A DNA stretch of 64,000 nucleotides from DATBVX01 sp963695985. GTDB lineage: Bacteria > Pseudomonadota > Gammaproteobacteria > Steroidobacterales > Steroidobacteraceae. The DNA lies in the NCBI GenBank assembly GCA_963695985.1, contig CAVOIC010000001.1, positions 62,001 through 126,000 of the forward strand. The letters are read 5' to 3'. Shown piece by piece: positions 54,035 to 61,987 of this stretch. A program made the position numbers and the translations under genes. How positions within the stretch are numbered: position 1 is the first letter of the stretch; each line of letters opens with the position of its first letter. A model generated the notes under the pieces. That model saw only the letters and a list, made by a program, of their open reading frames with translations, had not been told where the DNA came from and did not search any database.

Positions 54035-54628
54035 ATGATTCTCTTCCGACTCTCTTTCGCGGCGATTGCAGCGGGCGCGCTGAGCGCCAACGCATGGGGT
54101 GCCGACGTGGTTGCCCGGGACGTGCAACGCGATGTGAACCAGGAGCAGCGCATCGAACAGGGCCTGCAGTCAGGCGAGTTGTCGACCCGGGAAGCCGGCA
54201 AGCTCGAGCGCGAGGAGCAGCACGTTGACCAGCTCGAGGCGCACGATCTCAAGGACGGCTCGATCAGCGCCGCAGAGCAGGCCAGGATCAACGCTGCGCA
54301 AAGCAACGTGAGCCAGGACATCTACCAGCAGAAGCACGACGTACAGCAGGGCAATCCCGATTCTGCGTCCTCCGAGCGCATGCAGGCGGACGTGCAGCGC
54401 AACGTGAACCAGGAGAAGAGAATCGAGACCGGCGTTCGCAACGATTCGCTCACCAACCGCGAGGCCGGATCACTGGAGCGCGGCCAGGCCCGCGTCGACC
54501 GCGACGAAGCAAACGCCGCGGCTAACGGTCGCGTCCGCGCCAGCGAACAGCAGCGCATCCAGGGCGCACAGAATCATCAGAGCCATCGCGTGTATCGGAA
54601 GAAGCACAACGATCGCTGGTCGGGCTGA
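54035..54628 (+). CDS. Secreted protein made of two ~74-residue tandem repeats
   Basis: A 197-residue protein with a signal peptide (residues 1-22, cleaved after NAWG-A). The mature part is two copies of one unit: the first begins DVQRDVNQEQRIEQGLQSGE, the second DVQRNVNQEKRIETGVRNDS; each has a (L)TREAG-LER core, an acidic D-E/D-L segment and ends near YxxKHDxx. The sequence is strongly charged and helical, without Cys. Similar short secreted helical proteins exist in proteobacteria without assigned role. It runs toward the anti-sigma gene, from which it is separated by a strong hairpin. Confidence 0.7.
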   Translation: MILFRLSFAAIAAGALSANAWGADVVARDVQRDVNQEQRIEQGLQSGELSTREAGKLEREEQHVDQLEAHDLKDGSISAAEQARINAAQSNVSQDIYQQKHDVQQGNPDSASSERMQADVQRNVNQEKRIETGVRNDSLTNREAGSLERGQARVDRDEANAAANGRVRASEQQRIQGAQNHQSHRVYRKKHNDRWSG

Positions 54629-54675
54629 TGGGCAGCGCCGACGTATCGCTGGCGATCGTACGGGATCGCGGTGAT

Positions 54676-54701
54676 GGAAGGCCGCCTCAGGGCGGCCTTC
54701 C
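54676..54701. terminator. Bidirectional intrinsic terminator
   Basis: A perfect 11-bp stem, GGAAGGCCGCC with GGCGGCCTTCC, around a TCAG loop, followed by ttatt on the plus side and preceded by an A/T-containing stretch on the other. It lies between the converging two-repeat protein and anti-sigma genes and can serve both. Confidence 0.8.
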
Positions 54702-54707
54702 TTATTC

Positions 54708-55478
54708 CTAGCGCCAGCCGCCTTTCTGCGCGGCGGATTCGGCGGCAGCACTGAGCGGCGCACCCGCCATCTCATCGTCGACCGCCTGCAGCACTGCCGT
54801 CGGCAAGTCCGATCCAGCCGGCCGGTAGTCAGTTGTCCCTGACGGGGGCTCGCTGCGAGCGAGCACCTGCAGCGCCCAATCGTCGCCGTGGCGGCAGGCG
54901 AAACCCGCAAGGCCGCCACCGTCGCGCGTCACGAACGTGCGGCATAATTCGCCGGACTTCGAGCGAAAAGTGACTCCGATTCGTATGGCCGCGTCCGCGG
55001 ATTGCGTGCTGGCGAGCTGACTCGTCAGCGCATCGGCCAACTGAGCCCGCGCGACGAGCCGACCCCCTCGGGAGGCGATCGGCGCAAGCTCCGGCGAGCG
55101 CTGCCACAGGTAACTCACGATCACGCCGAGTATCACGCTCGCAGCCATCGCGCCCCAGTGGGGCCATGACCAGCGTCGGGATGATTGTGGTGTCCTTTCG
55201 GCGCGGATCTGCGCCAGGTCGACTATCTCCGGGCGACGCTCGCCTTCGGCGGCTGTGCCCACGGGTGTATTGCGCGCCGCAGCCAGCAGTCGATCGGGGA
55301 TGGGTTCCGACAACACGCCATCGAATGCGGCGCGGAGCTTGCTACGCAGAGCCTCCTGCCGCGCCACTCGTTGTGCGAGCTCTGAATCCGCGGCGACGGC
55401 CCGTTCCACTTCGGCGCGCTGCTGGGCGTCGAGCTCGCCATCGACATACGCCATGAGGAGTTCATCGGAGATCGTCAT
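54708..55478 (-). CDS. Transmembrane anti-sigma factor
   Basis: A 256-residue protein with the anti-sigma N-terminal pattern (LLMAYVDGELDAQQRAEVE), but without the His/Cys zinc ligands of ZAS members. One membrane helix at about residues 108-126 (WGAMAASVILGVIVSYLW) separates a cytoplasmic sigma-binding part from a ~130-residue periplasmic domain with two Cys. It should hold the ECF sigma factor encoded just upstream, whose stop overlaps its start by 4 bases. Confidence 0.85.
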   Translation of the reverse strand: MTISDELLMAYVDGELDAQQRAEVERAVAADSELAQRVARQEALRSKLRAAFDGVLSEPIPDRLLAAARNTPVGTAAEGERRPEIVDLAQIRAERTPQSSRRWSWPHWGAMAASVILGVIVSYLWQRSPELAPIASRGGRLVARAQLADALTSQLASTQSADAAIRIGVTFRSKSGELCRTFVTRDGGGLAGFACRHGDDWALQVLARSEPPSGTTDYRPAGSDLPTAVLQAVDDEMAGAPLSAAAESAAQKGGWR

Positions 55479-55972
55479 GGCTTGCCGTCCTCCAGAAGAG
55501 CGGCGAGCGCTTCGCGGCCGCGGGCGAGTCGACTCGTGAGTGTGCCGATCGGCACCTGCAACACTTCAGCGGCTTCCTTGTAGGAGAGCCCTTCCACCAG
55601 CACCAGCCCGATGGCCATGCGTTGCTCTTCCGGCAGTCGCGCCAGCCCTGCCTGCAGAGCGATTGCATCCTGGTCGCGGTCGCTCGAGGGCTCACCGACG
55701 TTCTCTCCGGCTGCCTCAGGTGCAAAGACACGCTCGCGACGCCCGCGTGCGCGCACTTCATCGATCCAGGCGTTGCGCATGATTCCAAACATCCAGCCCT
55801 CCAGCCGCGTCTCATCTTCCCACTGGTCGAACCTGCGCAATGCGCGCTCCACTGTGATTTGCACCAGGTCGTCGGCGTCGTGCGCATTGCGTGCGATGGC
55901 GCGCGCAACGCGTCGCAGCCGCGGCAGCAGTTCGATGACCTCGTCACGGAGGAGCTCAACCGAGCGACTCAT
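55475..55972 (-). CDS. ECF-type RNA polymerase sigma factor
   Basis: A 165-residue sigma-70 family protein of extracytoplasmic-function type when started at ATG 55972, preceded by a strong ctggagga site; an in-frame start at 56074 would add 34 unconserved residues. Region 2 is around residues 12-75 (HDADDLVQITVERAL binds the -10 element) and region 4 around 105-155 (LSYKEAAEVLQVPIGTLTSRL). Translationally coupled to the anti-sigma gene. Divergent from the subtilase gene, which may be a target. Confidence 0.9.
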   Translation of the reverse strand: MSRSVELLRDEVIELLPRLRRVARAIARNAHDADDLVQITVERALRRFDQWEDETRLEGWMFGIMRNAWIDEVRARGRRERVFAPEAAGENVGEPSSDRDQDAIALQAGLARLPEEQRMAIGLVLVEGLSYKEAAEVLQVPIGTLTSRLARGREALAALLEDGKP

Positions 55973-56072
55973 GTCTCCTCCAGAGCAGGACGATTGCGGT
56001 GAGCATTCTCTTCCACGGTGCGCAACAAATAAATCGGTTGCAACAGTGATATGCCCCGCTAATGTAAGGCGC
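55973..56072. promoter_or_regulatory. Divergent promoter region of sigma factor and subtilase genes
   Basis: A 100-bp spacer. On the minus strand a TGCAACCG followed 19 bp later by CGT resembles an ECF -35/-10 pair, although the spacing is a little long; the same stretch holds an inverted GCAAC/GTTGC pair with a 10-bp centre. Both would fit autoregulation, but no consensus can be proven by eye. Confidence 0.3.
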
Positions 56073-57443
56073 ATGAAAGTGGACCGTCCGGAGGCTTACG
56101 TCCCGCGTCGTGCCTGCACAGGTCTGGCCGTGCGCGCGCTCTTCAGCGTGCTCGGCATCAGCGGACTGCAGGCCGCGAACGCGCAGATCACGGTGCCCCA
56201 GGTGCCGCTGCCGAATCTCCCGGTCCAGCTGCCCGTAGATATCAACCGGACCGCCGCGGGGGTCACCAACCAGCTCGATCCGGACCAGCTACGCAATGTG
56301 CGCCTGCTGCGGGTCCACGACTTAATCCGCAAGCATCGCGATACTTTCGAGGCGGACCCCCAGGGCGCTGCGATCATCCGCAACGAAGTGCTCACCTACG
56401 CGCCCGCCGCAGCTGCCCTGGAACGCGCGCGCGCCGCGGGCTTCACCGTGGTGCGCGAAAGTGCGCTCGAGGCGCTGGGAACCGGGATCGTTACACTGCA
56501 GCCGCCGCAGGGCATGTCTACCAAGCGCGCGCTCACGGAGTTGAGAAAGCTTGACCCGGAGGGCGCATACGACTTCAACCATATCTACACCGAGACCGGT
56601 GTCGTGTATTCCACGGCACAGAACGGTCTGGCGGAGCCGGGCGGTGCGATGGCGAGTACAAGTCCGCACGTCAGGATCGGCATGATCGATCGCGGTGTTG
56701 ATGACTCGCACGCCGTCTTTAGTGGCTCAACCGTGCATCTGCACGGCTGCGGCGGAAAACCAGCCCCGGACCCTCACGGTACCGCAGTCGCTTCGCTCAT
56801 TGCGGGCCACACGGGCACATTTCATGGCGCGGCGCCCGGCGCCGAGCTCTTTGCGGCCGACGTGTTCTGCGGCGTTCTGCGAGGCGGGTCCGTCGACCTG
56901 ATCGCCGACGCGTTCGCGTGGCTCGCAGCCGAGGACGTGCCCATCATCAACGTGAGCCTCGTCGGGCCGCGCAATGTGATGATCGAATACGTGGTGCGGG
57001 CGGTGCTCGCGCGCGGGCAGAAGATCGTTGCGGCTGTGGGAAACGACGGGCCCGCGGCGCCGCCGCTGTATCCGGCTTCCTACGACGGCGTCATCGGAGT
57101 GACGGCAGTCGATGCGCATCGACAAGTGCTCATCGAAGCCGGACAAGGACCGCAGGTCGATTTCGCCGCACCGGGTGCTGACATGGCAGCGGCCATTCCG
57201 GGACAGAGTTTCGGAAATGTGCGCGGCACGTCGTTCGCGTCGCCCATCGTGACCGGATTGCTGGCCCTGCAGATGGAGGCCGACGCGCCACAGGCGCCCG
57301 ATGCGGCAATTGCGTCACTTGCCCGCCAGGCGATCGATCTCGGTTCTCCGGGTCTTGATCGCATCTATGGCAATGGTCTGGTGGGAGACAGCGTGCGCGT
57401 CGACTTGGTCACTGCCGGACATATAGAAGAGGGAACGAAATAA
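56073..57443 (+). CDS. Secreted S8 family serine protease (subtilase)
   Basis: A 456-residue protein with a long N-terminal leader (to about residue 37, QAANA), a ~160-residue propeptide-like region and a catalytic domain with Asp206 (MIDRGVD instead of the common DTG/DSG), His235 (DPHGTAVASLIAG), oxyanion Asn324 (AVGNDGP) and Ser387 (GTSFASP). It should act in the periplasm or outside. ATG 56073 is the start that gives the leader. It is transcribed divergently from the ECF sigma factor. Confidence 0.88.
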   Translation: MKVDRPEAYVPRRACTGLAVRALFSVLGISGLQAANAQITVPQVPLPNLPVQLPVDINRTAAGVTNQLDPDQLRNVRLLRVHDLIRKHRDTFEADPQGAAIIRNEVLTYAPAAAALERARAAGFTVVRESALEALGTGIVTLQPPQGMSTKRALTELRKLDPEGAYDFNHIYTETGVVYSTAQNGLAEPGGAMASTSPHVRIGMIDRGVDDSHAVFSGSTVHLHGCGGKPAPDPHGTAVASLIAGHTGTFHGAAPGAELFAADVFCGVLRGGSVDLIADAFAWLAAEDVPIINVSLVGPRNVMIEYVVRAVLARGQKIVAAVGNDGPAAPPLYPASYDGVIGVTAVDAHRQVLIEAGQGPQVDFAAPGADMAAAIPGQSFGNVRGTSFASPIVTGLLALQMEADAPQAPDAAIASLARQAIDLGSPGLDRIYGNGLVGDSVRVDLVTAGHIEEGTK

Positions 57444-57545
57444 GTTAAATGGAGCCCCGATACGTCGGGAAGAAACGGTACCCCCCAGTCGTCATTGCTC
57501 TTGAAGGTCGCGGATAGGCCGCGGCGTCAAACAGGAGTGATGACC

Positions 57546-58274
57546 ATGAAGACTTATCGTTTCTTTGCGAGTGTCGCCGTGGCCTCGGTGCTCACGGGCG
57601 CTGCGCCAGTCTACGCCCAGGTTCTGGGTGGCGGGCTCAACGGTGCGGTGAATGGCGCGTTGTCCGGCGGGCTGGGCGGCATCGATGGCATGGCCAGCGG
57701 TGCGAGCAATGGCTCGGTGACCGGCACGATCGGTGGTGACACCGACGCGGTCGGGCGCATCGGGCAGCGTGCGAAGGGGACCGCGGAAGGTGTCGCGGAT
57801 CGCGCGCACGGTACAGCGGACAAGGCGCGTGACAAGACGCAGTCGACCGCCGGCGAGACGCACGACAGGGCGCAGTCGGGCATCGGCCAGGTGCGTGATG
57901 TGAGGGGTTCTGTGACGGGCTCGGTGAATGGCACGACCAACAGCGCGGCGAATGTCGTCCATTCGACAAACGCCACCGCCAGCGGCGCAGGTTCCGCGGC
58001 GTCGGACGTGAAGGCCCCGAGCGCTCTCACCACACCCAGTGCCACGACACCCAAGCGTAGCGACGAGAACTCCGATCGCGGCCTCGCGCTCGATGGTGCA
58101 CTCAATGCATCGGGTGCGGGGCAGGGCGACCTGATGACCGATTCAGGACCGACCCACGCGTCGGCCGGCGGCAATTCAAGCACCAACGGCAGCGCTGGCG
58201 TCAACCGCAGCGGAGTGAACGCCTCGGCGCAGCACTCGGACGCGGCGAGCGCAAACGCCTCTACTTCACGCTGA
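57546..58274 (+). CDS. Secreted Gly/Ser/Ala/Asn-rich low-complexity protein
   Basis: A 242-residue protein with a clear signal peptide (MKTYRFFASVAVASVLTGAA, cleaved after VYA). The mature part begins with Gly/Asn-rich segments (LNGAVNGALSGGLGGIDG), then a TAEGVADRAHGTADKARDKT stretch resembling LEA-like repeats, and a Ser/Asn/Ala tail. No cysteines. The ATG at 57546 has caggagtg 8 bases before it; another ATG two codons earlier is possible. Ends at a strong hairpin. Unknown function. Confidence 0.65.
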   Translation: MKTYRFFASVAVASVLTGAAPVYAQVLGGGLNGAVNGALSGGLGGIDGMASGASNGSVTGTIGGDTDAVGRIGQRAKGTAEGVADRAHGTADKARDKTQSTAGETHDRAQSGIGQVRDVRGSVTGSVNGTTNSAANVVHSTNATASGAGSAASDVKAPSALTTPSATTPKRSDENSDRGLALDGALNASGAGQGDLMTDSGPTHASAGGNSSTNGSAGVNRSGVNASAQHSDAASANASTSR

Positions 58275-58293
58275 TGACGTCCTGAGGTGATTG

Positions 58294-58319
58294 GCGGCGG
58301 AACCGGAAGGTTCCGCCGC
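58294..58319 (+). terminator. Intrinsic terminator hairpin
   Basis: GCGGCGGAACC and GGTTCCGCCGC form a perfect 11-bp stem with a GGAA tetraloop, followed by tcactcttt. It lies 19 bp after the stop of the low-complexity protein gene. Confidence 0.75.
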
Positions 58320-58374
58320 TCACTCTTTCGGTGTGTTTGCCCGGTACCGCGAATGCTGATTTACTGGTCGAGCC

Positions 58375-59574
58375 ATGAATGCCGAATCGCGCCAGCTGCA
58401 CCCGAAACTCGAACCGTCGCCGACCACGGAGGAGGAGGGGCTGAGCCTGCCCGCCTGGATCTATCACGACCCGGAATTCTTTGAGGTCGAGAAGCAGATG
58501 ATCTTTCGCACCAGCTGGCAGCTCGTCTGTCACGTGAGCGACATCCCGAACGTCGGCGACTACCACTCCTTTGACCTCTTCGGCCAGTCCGTGTTCGTGG
58601 TCCGCGGCGAGGACGGGCAGCCGCGCAGCTTTCACAACGTGTGCCGTCACCGTGCCTCGCGCCTGGTTGCGGGACCGAAAGGTCGATGCGGCCGGCGGAT
58701 CACGTGCCCGTACCACGGTTGGACCTATGCGCTCGACGGCCGGCTGATCGGCCTGCCGCAGCGCGAATCCTATGAGGCGCTCGATCTCAAACGTCACGGT
58801 CTTGTGCCGCTCGAGCAGGAAATCTACATGGGTTTCATCTTTGTGCGGTTCGCGCCCGGCTTGCCGAGCGTGCGCGAGATGATGGCGCCCTATGCGCATG
58901 AGCTCGCGGCCTATCGAATGGAAACGCTGGTGCCGCAGGGACGCGTCACGTTGCGTCCGCGCGCCGTGAACTGGAAGAACGTCGCCGACAACTATTCTGA
59001 TGGGCTGCACATCCCGGTCGCCCATGCGGGATTGACGCGACTGTTCGGCAATGGCTATGGGATCGAGGCCAAGCCCTGGATCGACAAGATGTGGGGAGCA
59101 ATTCGCGACGTCACCTCATCGAACTGGTCGGAGCAGCGCTATCAGAAGTTGCTGCCGAAGGTCGATCATTTGCCACCGGAGCGGCAGCGGTTGTGGACCT
59201 ATTTCAAGCTGTGGCCGAACGTCGCGTTCGACATCTATCCCGACCAGATCGACTTCATGCAGTTTCTGCCGGTTTCGCCGACCGAGACGATGATCCGCGA
59301 GATCGCCTACGTGCAGCCCGACGAGCGACGTGAAATGCGCGCGGCGCGCTATCTCAACTGGCGCATCAACCGTCAGGTGAATCGCGAAGACAAGGCGCTG
59401 ATCGAGGGCGTGCAGGCAGGGATGGCTTCAGGCAGCTACACGGTCGGTCCGCTCGGCAAAGGCGAGGTGTGCCTGCGAAGCTTCGCGCGCCGTATGCGTT
59501 CGCTGATTCCGGAGAGCCGATTTCTGCAGGCGCCGGCGCGCGGTTGGAGCCATTCCTCACTGCTGCGAACCTGA
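58375..59574 (+). CDS. Aromatic-ring-hydroxylating dioxygenase, Rieske alpha subunit
   Basis: A 399-residue oxygenase. The Rieske cluster ligands are Cys90/His92 (NVCRHR) and Cys111/His114 (CPYHGW). The mononuclear iron site is DNYSDGLHIPVAHAG with His212 and His217, and Asp205/Asp209 nearby to bridge electron transfer. No beta subunit or reductase gene is adjacent, so it is of the alpha-only (phthalate/choline monooxygenase-like) kind. An AraC regulator gene follows after 61 bp. Confidence 0.88.
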   Translation: MNAESRQLHPKLEPSPTTEEEGLSLPAWIYHDPEFFEVEKQMIFRTSWQLVCHVSDIPNVGDYHSFDLFGQSVFVVRGEDGQPRSFHNVCRHRASRLVAGPKGRCGRRITCPYHGWTYALDGRLIGLPQRESYEALDLKRHGLVPLEQEIYMGFIFVRFAPGLPSVREMMAPYAHELAAYRMETLVPQGRVTLRPRAVNWKNVADNYSDGLHIPVAHAGLTRLFGNGYGIEAKPWIDKMWGAIRDVTSSNWSEQRYQKLLPKVDHLPPERQRLWTYFKLWPNVAFDIYPDQIDFMQFLPVSPTETMIREIAYVQPDERREMRAARYLNWRINRQVNREDKALIEGVQAGMASGSYTVGPLGKGEVCLRSFARRMRSLIPESRFLQAPARGWSHSSLLRT

Positions 59575-59635
59575 TCGGTACGCAGCAAGGGCGCCAGCGG
59601 GGAAGGCACCGCGTCCAGAATGGGCTGACGCAAAT

Positions 59636-60589
59636 ATGCCAATTCCTCATGTCATTGACATGGACCTCAGCCGGGTTGCTGAGTCGCAGCGCGTCGCAGT
59701 CTGGACGCAGTGGAGCGCCGAGACATTCAGCAACATCCTGGTGTCCGACTGTCCCGGCGGAGCGTTGGACGGGTTCATTCGCGGCGTGACGCTCGGCGCC
59801 GGGCGGTTGCTGAAGGTTCGTTCGCCGGGCCGGCGCCTCATGCGCAAGCCTGTTCCTCAGGTCGAGCCGGCGTTAACCGTAGTCCTGCAACTCACTGGGG
59901 TCAGTCACATCGACCAGGAAATGCGGTCCTGCACGCTGACGGCAGGTGATATCAGCGTCACGGACGGGATGTATCCCTTCCAGCAGCGGGTTTCATACGC
60001 TTCCGAGATGATGCTGCTGCAACTGCCACGTGATACGGCTGTTGGACGTTACCCGGCCTTGCTGCAGAGTTCGGCGCAGGCACACCCTGCGTGCCAGCCC
60101 GCGGCTGCTCTGGTGCGAAACGCCCTGGAAGCAGCTTTCCAGACGGCGGTACACCTATCGGCTGCCCAGCGTGAACGGCTGTGCCATGTCCTGTTCGCTC
60201 TCGCGTCTCTGTTGTCCGATGATCAGGCATCACCTGCAAGCGGAGACCATTACCGGCAGCATGCAGCTCTCACCGAGATCGAAGAGCGCCTCGGGGAAAG
60301 TGCGTTCTCGGCACAATACCTGGCAAAGCGAGTGGGTCTGAGCCGGCGGCGTCTGGACGAGATCTTCGTAAAGAATTTTGGCCGTCCTGTCACTGCATAT
60401 ATCTGGGAGCGCCGCCTGGAGCGAGCGAAGGACATGCTGCACGATGCGCATCACCTGAGCCGAACGATCACGGAAATCGCCTTTAGTGTCGGCTTCGAGG
60501 ACACCTCGCATTTTTCTCGCGCATTCAAGAATCGCTTTGGTGCTGCACCATCGGCTTGGCGTTCCCAGACAACCGAGACCTCGGCCTGA
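59636..60589 (+). CDS. AraC family transcriptional regulator
   Basis: A 317-residue protein with an N-terminal AraC_binding_2-like sensor (about residues 25-200) and a C-terminal double HTH (about 215-310): FSAQYLAKRVGLSRRRLDEI and the signature ITEIAFSVGFEDTSHFSRAF. It likely controls the Rieske oxygenase and/or the URO-D gene. Its end overlaps the possible start of the next gene. Confidence 0.9.
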   Translation: MPIPHVIDMDLSRVAESQRVAVWTQWSAETFSNILVSDCPGGALDGFIRGVTLGAGRLLKVRSPGRRLMRKPVPQVEPALTVVLQLTGVSHIDQEMRSCTLTAGDISVTDGMYPFQQRVSYASEMMLLQLPRDTAVGRYPALLQSSAQAHPACQPAAALVRNALEAAFQTAVHLSAAQRERLCHVLFALASLLSDDQASPASGDHYRQHAALTEIEERLGESAFSAQYLAKRVGLSRRRLDEIFVKNFGRPVTAYIWERRLERAKDMLHDAHHLSRTITEIAFSVGFEDTSHFSRAFKNRFGAAPSAWRSQTTETSA

Positions 60590-61956
60590 TTGCGGACCTA
60601 AGAAAAGAAAGAGCCACCGACCTGAAGACTGATACCAACAACACCGAAGACAAACAGCGCAGCCGCATCGCTGGTTGGCAGGCGCTCGACGGCAGGGAAT
60701 TCGAAAGTCCCGCGGTCGCCGAGCTGTACCGCCAGCGCACGCAGCGTTTCGCGGACATCGTGGATCTGAAACAGCCAGATCGCGTGCCGTCGCTGATGAT
60801 GGCGGCGGGGATCCTGAGTCGATTCGCGGGGATTTCGTTTGCCGATACGTTCTACGATTCCGAGAAGACGGCCGCGGCGACGCTCAAGTTCGTAGAAGAC
60901 TTCCGGCCCGAATACATATTGATGAGCGGTGTCGCATCGGGCAAGGCGTACGACTTTCTGGGCTACAGCGCCTATAAGTGGCCGGGCAGCAGCCTGCCCG
61001 ATGATGTGCCGTTTCAGTATGTCGAAGGCGAGTACATGCCCGCCGAGGACTACGACGCGCTGACCAACAATCCCGAAGGCTACATGCTGCGCAGCTTTCT
61101 GCCGCGCGTGTGCAGTCAGCTGCAGGGTCTGCGCCTGGTCCCGAGTCTGTTCACGCCGGTGGAAATGCTCGGCGTCAGCATATGGCTCGCCGGTCTATCC
61201 GCGCCGCCAGTGCAAGAGGCGCTGTCACGACTCAGCCAGGCGATCGATCACATCAGCAAGGCCCTGGCGGTCGCGCTACGGACCAACGCCAAGATCATCG
61301 GCCATTACGGGTGCCCCAGCCTGATGGGAGGTATTACCAAGGCACCGTTCGATATCGTCGCGGACACGCTGCGCGGCACACGCAGTGCACTCATGGATCT
61401 CTACCGGCGTCCGGACAAGGTGCTGGCCGCCAGCGATGCGCTGATTCCGAGCGCGATCCACATGGGCGTCGGGTCCAGCCGGCCCGCCGCTCCGCCGTTT
61501 GTGTTCATGCCATTGCACAAGGGTGCGGTCGGCTTCATGTCGCCAAAACAATTCGAGAAGTTCTACTGGCCATCCTTCAAGCGAGTGTTGGAAGGCATCA
61601 TCGCCGCGGGCATGGTGCCGCTGCCGTTCGTCGAGGGCAGCTTTGACGAGGCGCGCCTCGAAATGATCGCGAGGTCGGGATTGCCGGCCGGCCGGACCGT
61701 CTGGTTATTCGACCGCACCGACCTGCGGCTGGTGAAGAAATGCTTTGCCGGTTTCGCGTGTTTCGGCGGAAACGTGCCGGTATCGTTATTCACGGCCGGT
61801 ACCCCGGCGCAAATGGAGGATTACTGTAAGCGCCTGCTCGATGACGTCGCGCCGGGCGGCGGTTTCTTTCTCTCGACCGGCGCGCCCGTGGATGAAGCCA
61901 ATCCTGCCATCGTGCGCACCTTTATAGCGTGCACGGAGAAATACGGCATTTATTGA
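60556..61956 (+). CDS. Uroporphyrinogen decarboxylase (URO-D) superfamily protein
   Basis: Up to 466 residues with a URO-D-like TIM barrel beginning around residue 55. It is not the haem-pathway enzyme: the N-terminal R-x-PxW active-site loop of HemE is missing. Relatives include methyltransferases acting with corrinoid proteins and catabolic decarboxylases. The start is unclear: TTG 60556 overlaps araC, and a CTG near 60622 after a purine-rich stretch is an alternative. It converges with the GlcD-like pseudogene at a 31-bp gap. Confidence 0.75.
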   Translation: MAFPDNRDLGLIADLRKERATDLKTDTNNTEDKQRSRIAGWQALDGREFESPAVAELYRQRTQRFADIVDLKQPDRVPSLMMAAGILSRFAGISFADTFYDSEKTAAATLKFVEDFRPEYILMSGVASGKAYDFLGYSAYKWPGSSLPDDVPFQYVEGEYMPAEDYDALTNNPEGYMLRSFLPRVCSQLQGLRLVPSLFTPVEMLGVSIWLAGLSAPPVQEALSRLSQAIDHISKALAVALRTNAKIIGHYGCPSLMGGITKAPFDIVADTLRGTRSALMDLYRRPDKVLAASDALIPSAIHMGVGSSRPAAPPFVFMPLHKGAVGFMSPKQFEKFYWPSFKRVLEGIIAAGMVPLPFVEGSFDEARLEMIARSGLPAGRTVWLFDRTDLRLVKKCFAGFACFGGNVPVSLFTAGTPAQMEDYCKRLLDDVAPGGGFFLSTGAPVDEANPAIVRTFIACTEKYGIY

Positions 61957-61987
61957 CGACCGGCGGCGGCCCCCGCCCCAGAGCGCA

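Noticed and set aside
60556..61956. HemE of haem biosynthesis
   Set aside because: The N-terminal active-site loop of HemE is absent, the protein is about 100 residues longer, and the context is catabolic.
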